Assembly (NCBI RefSeq): GCF_030816235.1
Contig: NZ_JAUSXT010000001.1
Coordinates: 682,001-746,000, forward strand
Direction of reading: 5' to 3'
Source: Microbacterium sp. W4I4
GTDB lineage: Bacteria > Actinomycetota > Actinomycetes > Actinomycetales > Microbacteriaceae
DNA: 64,000 nucleotides
Of this stretch, positions 59,742-64,000 are shown piece by piece (the stretch's first letter is position 1; every line of letters begins with the position of its first letter). Below the pieces are notes generated by a model. It was not told the DNA's origin. It saw nothing but the letters and a program-made list of their open reading frames with translations, and searched no databases. A program made the position numbers and the translations under genes.

Positions 59742-61318
59742 GCGGAGGTCTCCTCGCGTCGGCTCACGTGCGCCGTGAGGGCGGGCGTGCCCGTCGTGTC
59801 GAACGGGAAGACGCCGGGGGCCAGGTGGCTGTGTCCCAGCCGGAGCAGGTCCTGATCGACACCGCCTGGTGTGAGGGCGAGGGTCCAGTCTGCGGCGAGC
59901 TCGTACAGCTCGGGCTCCAGGTAGCCGATCTTGACCACGACGATGTCCGCAGCCTCGGGATCGAGGTCGAGCATCCGGAAGTCGTCCAGGTGGTGGAACG
60001 GCTTGCGCCGCTCCGTGATGATCGCGTGCAGACCGCCCGCGGCGATGACCGCCTGCGTGCCCGCATCCGAGTCGCCCTCGGTGATCGAATGGACCCGGCC
60101 GGTGATCTGCACCGGGCCGCTGGGCCCGTCGTCCACGCCGGCTCCCGCGGTGACCGTGACCGCCGCGCCCACTCCGGCCGCGCGGGCCTCGGCGACCGCG
60201 GCCGCGTCGAAGATCGACGCGACGAGGGTCGTCAGGTTCCCGTCCGTCAGCTCCGGCCGCGTGAGCAGCTCGGTCAGCGTCCAGGTCACGTCTCCCGCAC
60301 CGCCTGCTGTCGGGTTGTCGCCCGAGTCCGAGATCAGGTACGGACGCCGTGCGTCGGACGCCGTCGCCCTCTCGAGCGCGCCGTCCAGCGTCGCGGTCGG
60401 ACCGACGAACACGAAGTCCTCCCTGGCATCCCAGAATCTGCGGGCCAGCCGCTCCGCCTCGCGCGCGATCAGGTCCTCATCATCGCCGAGGACGACGACG
60501 TAGGCCCGACAGCGCGGCTCGTCGGCCCACGCGTAGCCGATCCAGATCGATGCGTCAACGACGCCGTCCATCGCGGCGATGCCGGGCAGTTGGGCGTACA
60601 GGCCGGCGGCGGGCTCCAGCCGTGTGCTGGTCTTCTCGCCGGGCAGCAGCACCGGTACCGGCACCCAGGCCTTGTACGGACGACGGCGCAGCGGGTCGGA
60701 GCCGTGCAGGCCGCGAAGCCGCGAAAGCAGATTCCAGACCGCGCGCTCCTTGGTGTTCATCCAGTCCTCGTGCGGCGCCATCCGGTAGCAGGTCAGCAGA
60801 TCGACCGCATCGCGCAGCACCTCCGAGACGTTGCCGTGCAGATCCATCGACGTCGAGATCAGAGTGTCGGGGCCGAGCGCTTCGCGCACGGCGGTGGCGA
60901 GATCGCCCTCGGCGTCGGTCATCCCGATCACGCTCATCGCACCGTGGATGTCGAAGAAGAAGCCGTCGAACGGCCCATGCGTGCCGATGCTGTCGCGGAT
61001 GCCCTCGACGATCGCGGTCTTCATGCGGGCATAGGTGTCGGGTGCCACCGCACCGCCGGGCAGCGACCGCCCGTGGTGGATCGGCACCCACTGGGCCGCC
61101 TGCGCCAGCTCCCGGCCCTCGGCGAGGAACGGGTAGTACGCAAGCAGGTTGTCTCCCGTGCGGATGGTGAACGCCTCATCGCCGGAGATGTGCGGCGAGA
61201 ACGTGCTGGACTCGATGGAGATGCCGCCGATGCCGATGCGGGGGCTGGACAGGCCTCCGCGCGTAACGGCCGCCAGCGGCGGCATCCAGATCTCGTGGGC
61301 GTCGGGTTGAGCCGTCAT
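59738..61318 (-). CDS. M81 family metallopeptidase-like protein (MlrC-type)
   Basis: A 526-residue protein of the M81/MlrC family, whose founder hydrolyses linear microcystin. It begins SPRIGIGGISIESSTFSPH, has DGFFFDIHGAMSVIGMTDAEGDL and STSMDLHGN (putative metal-binding Asp/His), and ENPGG-like SDSGDNPTAGGAGDVT near residue 330. Substrate here is unknown; in a glycan operon it may act on a modified sugar or peptide. Its start overlaps the ROK gene stop by four bases. Confidence 0.88.
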   Translation of the reverse strand: MTAQPDAHEIWMPPLAAVTRGGLSSPRIGIGGISIESSTFSPHISGDEAFTIRTGDNLLAYYPFLAEGRELAQAAQWVPIHHGRSLPGGAVAPDTYARMKTAIVEGIRDSIGTHGPFDGFFFDIHGAMSVIGMTDAEGDLATAVREALGPDTLISTSMDLHGNVSEVLRDAVDLLTCYRMAPHEDWMNTKERAVWNLLSRLRGLHGSDPLRRRPYKAWVPVPVLLPGEKTSTRLEPAAGLYAQLPGIAAMDGVVDASIWIGYAWADEPRCRAYVVVLGDDEDLIAREAERLARRFWDAREDFVFVGPTATLDGALERATASDARRPYLISDSGDNPTAGGAGDVTWTLTELLTRPELTDGNLTTLVASIFDAAAVAEARAAGVGAAVTVTAGAGVDDGPSGPVQITGRVHSITEGDSDAGTQAVIAAGGLHAIITERRKPFHHLDDFRMLDLDPEAADIVVVKIGYLEPELYELAADWTLALTPGGVDQDLLRLGHSHLAPGVFPFDTTGTPALTAHVSRREETSA

Positions 61319-62304
61319 GCGACCACCGGTTCCTCTCGTACTGGTGCGGCGGGCACGAGCGCCCTCGCCGCGGCGGCTGCGCCCAGCGCCACCGCATCCG
61401 TGTGCAGTGTCGCAGGCACGATGTGCAGGGGCACGCCCGACACGGGGGAATCCGTGGCGAGTGCCGTCTCGATCGCAGGTGCGAGCAGGTCCCAGGCACG
61501 GGACACTCCCCCGCCGACGACGGCGCTGGACAGGTCCAGCATCCCGGCGGCGCTCGCGCAGGCCAGCGCGACGGCACGGCCCGCAGCCTCGTACACCGCG
61601 ATCGCGTCGACATCGCCTGACCGCGCGCGGTCGGCGACCTCGTGCGCGGACAGCCCGCCCTCACCGGTGCGCTCTCCGTATCGCAGGCCGATGGATGTGC
61701 CCGAGGCCAGCGTCTCGAGGTGCCCGACCTGACCGCAGGTGCATCGCACGGTGCTGTAACCGGGCGTGTGGCCGATCTCACCAGCCGCGCCGTGCGGCCC
61801 GTGCCTCAGTCGTCCATCCAGGACGAGTGCGCCTCCGACGCCGGTGCCCAGCATGACGCCGAGCACATCGCTGTCGGTGGCGGTGCCGTGGCTGAGCTCA
61901 CCGAGCAGGAAGGCGTTGACGTCGTTCTCGATCGCCACCGGCACTCCGAGCCGTTCGCGCAGCTCAGCGGCCAGCGGGAATCCGACCCAGTCCACGAACG
62001 TCGCCGACGCGGCGCGGACGGTCCCGGTCGCGTGATCGATCACGCCGGCGGCGCCCACTCCCGCGGCGAGGAGGACCCCGTCCTGCTCCTCGAGCAGTTC
62101 CCGCGTCAGGCCTGCGGCGGCGTCGGCCATGGCAGACCCGCCGTCACGGGCCGGCGCCGCCACCTGACCCCGGGCGACGATCCGTCCGGATCCGTCGACG
62201 AGCATCGCGGCGATCTTGGTTCCACCGATGTCGATCCCCGCCACCAGGCCGGGTACCGCCGTGCTCCCCTCCGAGGGCATGGCTGTGCTGTGATGCTTGC
62301 TCAT
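61315..62304 (-). CDS. ROK family sugar kinase
   Basis: A 329-residue ROK protein without an N-terminal helix-turn-helix, so likely a kinase rather than a repressor. It has GIDIGGTKIAAMLVDGSG near residue 24, the catalytic NDVNAF region, GTGVGGALVLDGRL and the zinc-type motif CTCGQVGHLE (the usual third Cys replaced by His). The ATG at 62304 is preceded by GAGCGG. It would phosphorylate the liberated sugar, probably glucose/mannose-like or N-acetylated sugar; fucose is not a usual ROK substrate. Confidence 0.9.
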   Translation of the reverse strand: MSKHHSTAMPSEGSTAVPGLVAGIDIGGTKIAAMLVDGSGRIVARGQVAAPARDGGSAMADAAAGLTRELLEEQDGVLLAAGVGAAGVIDHATGTVRAASATFVDWVGFPLAAELRERLGVPVAIENDVNAFLLGELSHGTATDSDVLGVMLGTGVGGALVLDGRLRHGPHGAAGEIGHTPGYSTVRCTCGQVGHLETLASGTSIGLRYGERTGEGGLSAHEVADRARSGDVDAIAVYEAAGRAVALACASAAGMLDLSSAVVGGGVSRAWDLLAPAIETALATDSPVSGVPLHIVPATLHTDAVALGAAAAARALVPAAPVREEPVVA

Positions 62305-62312
62305 CGAACCGC

Positions 62313-63242
62313 TCAACGCCCCCCGAGGCCGGCCATGGCGATGCCCTTGACCAGATGCTTCTGCAGGGCGATGACGAGGATCGTCGTCGGGATCATCGAG
62401 ATGATGGACGCCGCCATCTGCAGATCCCAGCGCGTGCCGGTCAGGCCGGAGAAGCTCGCCAGTCCCACGGGCAGCGTGCCGAGGGAGTTGTAGTCGACAG
62501 TCACGATCAGCGGCCACAGGTAGCTGTTCCAGAACGAGAGGAAGGTGAACACCGACAGTACGGCGATGGAGGACTTCGACAGGGGCAGGATGATCTGCGC
62601 GAAAGTGCGCACGGGGCCCGCGCCGTCCACTCGGGCGGCCTCCTCCAGCTCGTAGGGGATGCCGCGGAAGAACTGTCGCATCAGGAACGTTCCGAAGGCG
62701 CCGAACGCGAACGGGAAGATGAGGGCCTGGTAGGTGTCCACCCAGCCGAACCACTGCATCACCTGGAACATCGGGATGACCAGCACCTCGGCGGGGACCA
62801 TCAGCGTCGCGAGGAAGAGGACGAAGACCGCGTCCCGCCCCTTCCAACGCAGCCGTCCGAACGCGTACCCGGCCGTAGTGGAGACGAACAGGACCACCAC
62901 GGTGCCCGCGACAGAGGTGAACAGCGAGTTGCCGATGTAGGTCCAGAACGGACCGAACTCGAAGACCTCGACGAAGTTCGACCACCGCAGCTCCGAGCCG
63001 AACAGGCTCGGAGGCATCGCGAACATCTCGCCGTTCGGCTTGAGCGCCGCGAAGAACGCGTACACGAGCGGCAGCATGAACAGCGCCGCCGCGATGTACA
63101 CCGCGATGTGCGCGAAGATCAGCCGCACACGTGCGGCCGGGGTCATCGGAGCCCGACCGGAGCGCCTTTCGGGGTCGATGTGATCGTCGCCGTCGCGGCT
63201 GACGATCGCGCGCGTGGTGGGGGCTGCGATGTCAGTGCTCAT
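62313..63242 (-). CDS. Carbohydrate ABC transporter permease (MalG-type)
   Basis: A 309-residue permease with six predicted membrane spans. The EAA loop is ELEEAARVDGAGPVRTFAQIILPLSK at about residues 195-220, the contact site for the ATPase. The cytoplasmic N-terminus is long and charged (about 40 residues). It is encoded just after the other permease, with overlapping ends, so the two form the channel of a CUT1-type importer. Confidence 0.93.
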   Translation of the reverse strand: MSTDIAAPTTRAIVSRDGDDHIDPERRSGRAPMTPAARVRLIFAHIAVYIAAALFMLPLVYAFFAALKPNGEMFAMPPSLFGSELRWSNFVEVFEFGPFWTYIGNSLFTSVAGTVVVLFVSTTAGYAFGRLRWKGRDAVFVLFLATLMVPAEVLVIPMFQVMQWFGWVDTYQALIFPFAFGAFGTFLMRQFFRGIPYELEEAARVDGAGPVRTFAQIILPLSKSSIAVLSVFTFLSFWNSYLWPLIVTVDYNSLGTLPVGLASFSGLTGTRWDLQMAASIISMIPTTILVIALQKHLVKGIAMAGLGGR

Positions 63243-64000
63243 AGTGCACCCACTTCTTCTGGGCCGTGAACTGGATGGCCGTGATCGTGATGATGAGGGC
63301 GAACAGGATCCAGGCGCCGGCCGCGGCGAGTCCCAGATCCTGGAACTTGAAGCCCTGGTTGTAGATCCACATCACCAGGGGAAGCGTGCTGTTTCCCGGG
63401 CCTCCGCCGGTCAGCAGCTGCGGCTGCACGAACACCTGCAGCGAGGTGATCATGGTCATGATCGTGGCGAAGAAGATCGCCGGGGAGATCATCGGGATCA
63501 TGATGCTCCAGGTCATCCGCAGGCCCGCCGCACCGTCGATGCGCGCGGCCTCCATGACGGACTCGGGCAGCTGCTCGAGCGCCGCGGAGAAGATCAGCAT
63601 GTTGTAGCCGATGCCCTGCCAGACGCTCATGACGACGACCATGATCATCGCCCAGTTCTTGTCGGCGAGGAAGTTCGGCAGCTCCACACCGAACCAGGTC
63701 TGTGCGAGGCCGTTGAACAGGCCCTGCGGCTGCAGGAGCATCTTCCACACCAGCACGTTGGCGACCATCGGCGTCACCACGGGGATGAAGAACAGCACGC
63801 GCAGCGCGCCGCGACCGCGGATGCGCGGCCCCAGACCGATCGCCAGGATGAGCGAGAAGATCACGCTCAGCGGCACGTACAGCACCGTGAACACCAGCGA
63901 GTTGCGCAGCGCGGGAAGGAAGTTCGGGTCGGCGAACAGCCGGAGGTAGTTGGCTCCTCCGTTGAAGGTGCGCTCGCCGAAGGTCGGCCAGTCGAAGAAG
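63232..64000 (-). CDS. Carbohydrate ABC transporter permease (MalF-type), 5' end outside window
   Basis: The frame stays open to the window edge, so the N-terminus is missing. The visible 256 residues run from FDWPTFGERTFNGG through NSLVFTVLYVPLSVIFSLI and several spans. The EAA loop ESVMEAARIDGAAGLRMTWS contacts the ATPase. The end overlaps the next permease gene by 11 bases. The solute-binding protein gene is expected further upstream. Confidence 0.93.
   Translation of the reverse strand, partial: FFDWPTFGERTFNGGANYLRLFADPNFLPALRNSLVFTVLYVPLSVIFSLILAIGLGPRIRGRGALRVLFFIPVVTPMVANVLVWKMLLQPQGLFNGLAQTWFGVELPNFLADKNWAMIMVVVMSVWQGIGYNMLIFSAALEQLPESVMEAARIDGAAGLRMTWSIMIPMISPAIFFATIMTMITSLQVFVQPQLLTGGGPGNSTLPLVMWIYNQGFKFQDLGLAAAGAWILFALIITITAIQFTAQKKWVHYEH

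Noticed and set aside
1..64000. CRISPR arrays, rRNA genes and insertion sequences.
   Set aside because: No spaced direct repeats, rRNA-like sequence, transposase motifs or inverted-repeat-bounded elements were seen. The only tandem array is the coding repeat at 58294-58383.

Overview
The window is high-GC DNA from an actinobacterium, most likely a Microbacterium-like member of the Microbacteriaceae. The evidence is the conserved block leuC-leuD-murA-plsC-gpsA-ddl ... thiL/rsmD/recG-coaD-DUF177-rpmF-rnc-mutM, frequent GTG/TTG starts, DUF222/HNH and DUF3515 genes, and many starts with a TANNNT -10 box 6-7 bases upstream, which is the signature of leaderless mRNAs. The genus assignment is inference from gene content only. 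No rRNA, prophage, IS element or CRISPR array was seen.

Layout. 1-4640: three acetyltransferase genes in a row (two are paralogues), a membrane-anchored zincin-like protein and a fourth acetyltransferase. 4684-18437: a housekeeping block for DNA repair (mutM, recG), RNA processing and ribosome genes (rnc, rpmF, rsmD), CoA and thiamine cofactors (coaD, thiL), cell wall (ddl, murA), phospholipid (gpsA, plsC) and leucine (leuCD), the last behind a leucine-codon leader. 18568-24119: a TerC-family protein behind a probable manganese riboswitch, an ECF sigma factor with a DUF4349 membrane partner, a regulator/MFS pair and an SDR. 24165-28670: a DUF222/HNH gene, two identical tRNA-Glu(CTC) genes bracketing an LLM oxidoreductase and an SDR, and an MBL-fold hydrolase. 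28687-35301: pepN, a Met/Cys gamma-lyase-like enzyme divergent from an Lrp regulator, msrA, an AhpD-like protein and a pirin. 35457-43387: a Tat-exported cyclic-phosphodiesterase/nucleotidase, a very large secreted metallophosphoesterase with three internal repeats, and a macro-domain fusion protein. 43621-53926: tRNA-Gln, lipocalin, a ThrE-type exporter, gltX, two MFS transporters, a FAH-family hydrolase, ilvE, leuB and a TetR regulator. 53902-57525: serA and three small membrane-protein genes. 57568-64000: a tightly overlapping operon, cut by the window edge, with two sugar ABC permeases, ROK kinase, M81 protein, GH29 alpha-L-fucosidase and CutC.

Working together. leuCD, leuB and ilvE supply branched-chain amino acids from two separate loci. 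A 15-residue leaderless leader peptide with three consecutive Leu codons precedes leuC, and its Leu-codon run is complementary to the leuC Shine-Dalgarno, which suggests a simple translational switch. The terminal operon would import and cleave fucosylated glycans. The most notable points are the leuC leader, an in-frame repeat inside leuD, a five-unit hexapeptide repeat at the CutC N-terminus, the macro-domain fusion, the three-repeat phosphoesterase, and a 95-bp gpsA/ddl overlap.
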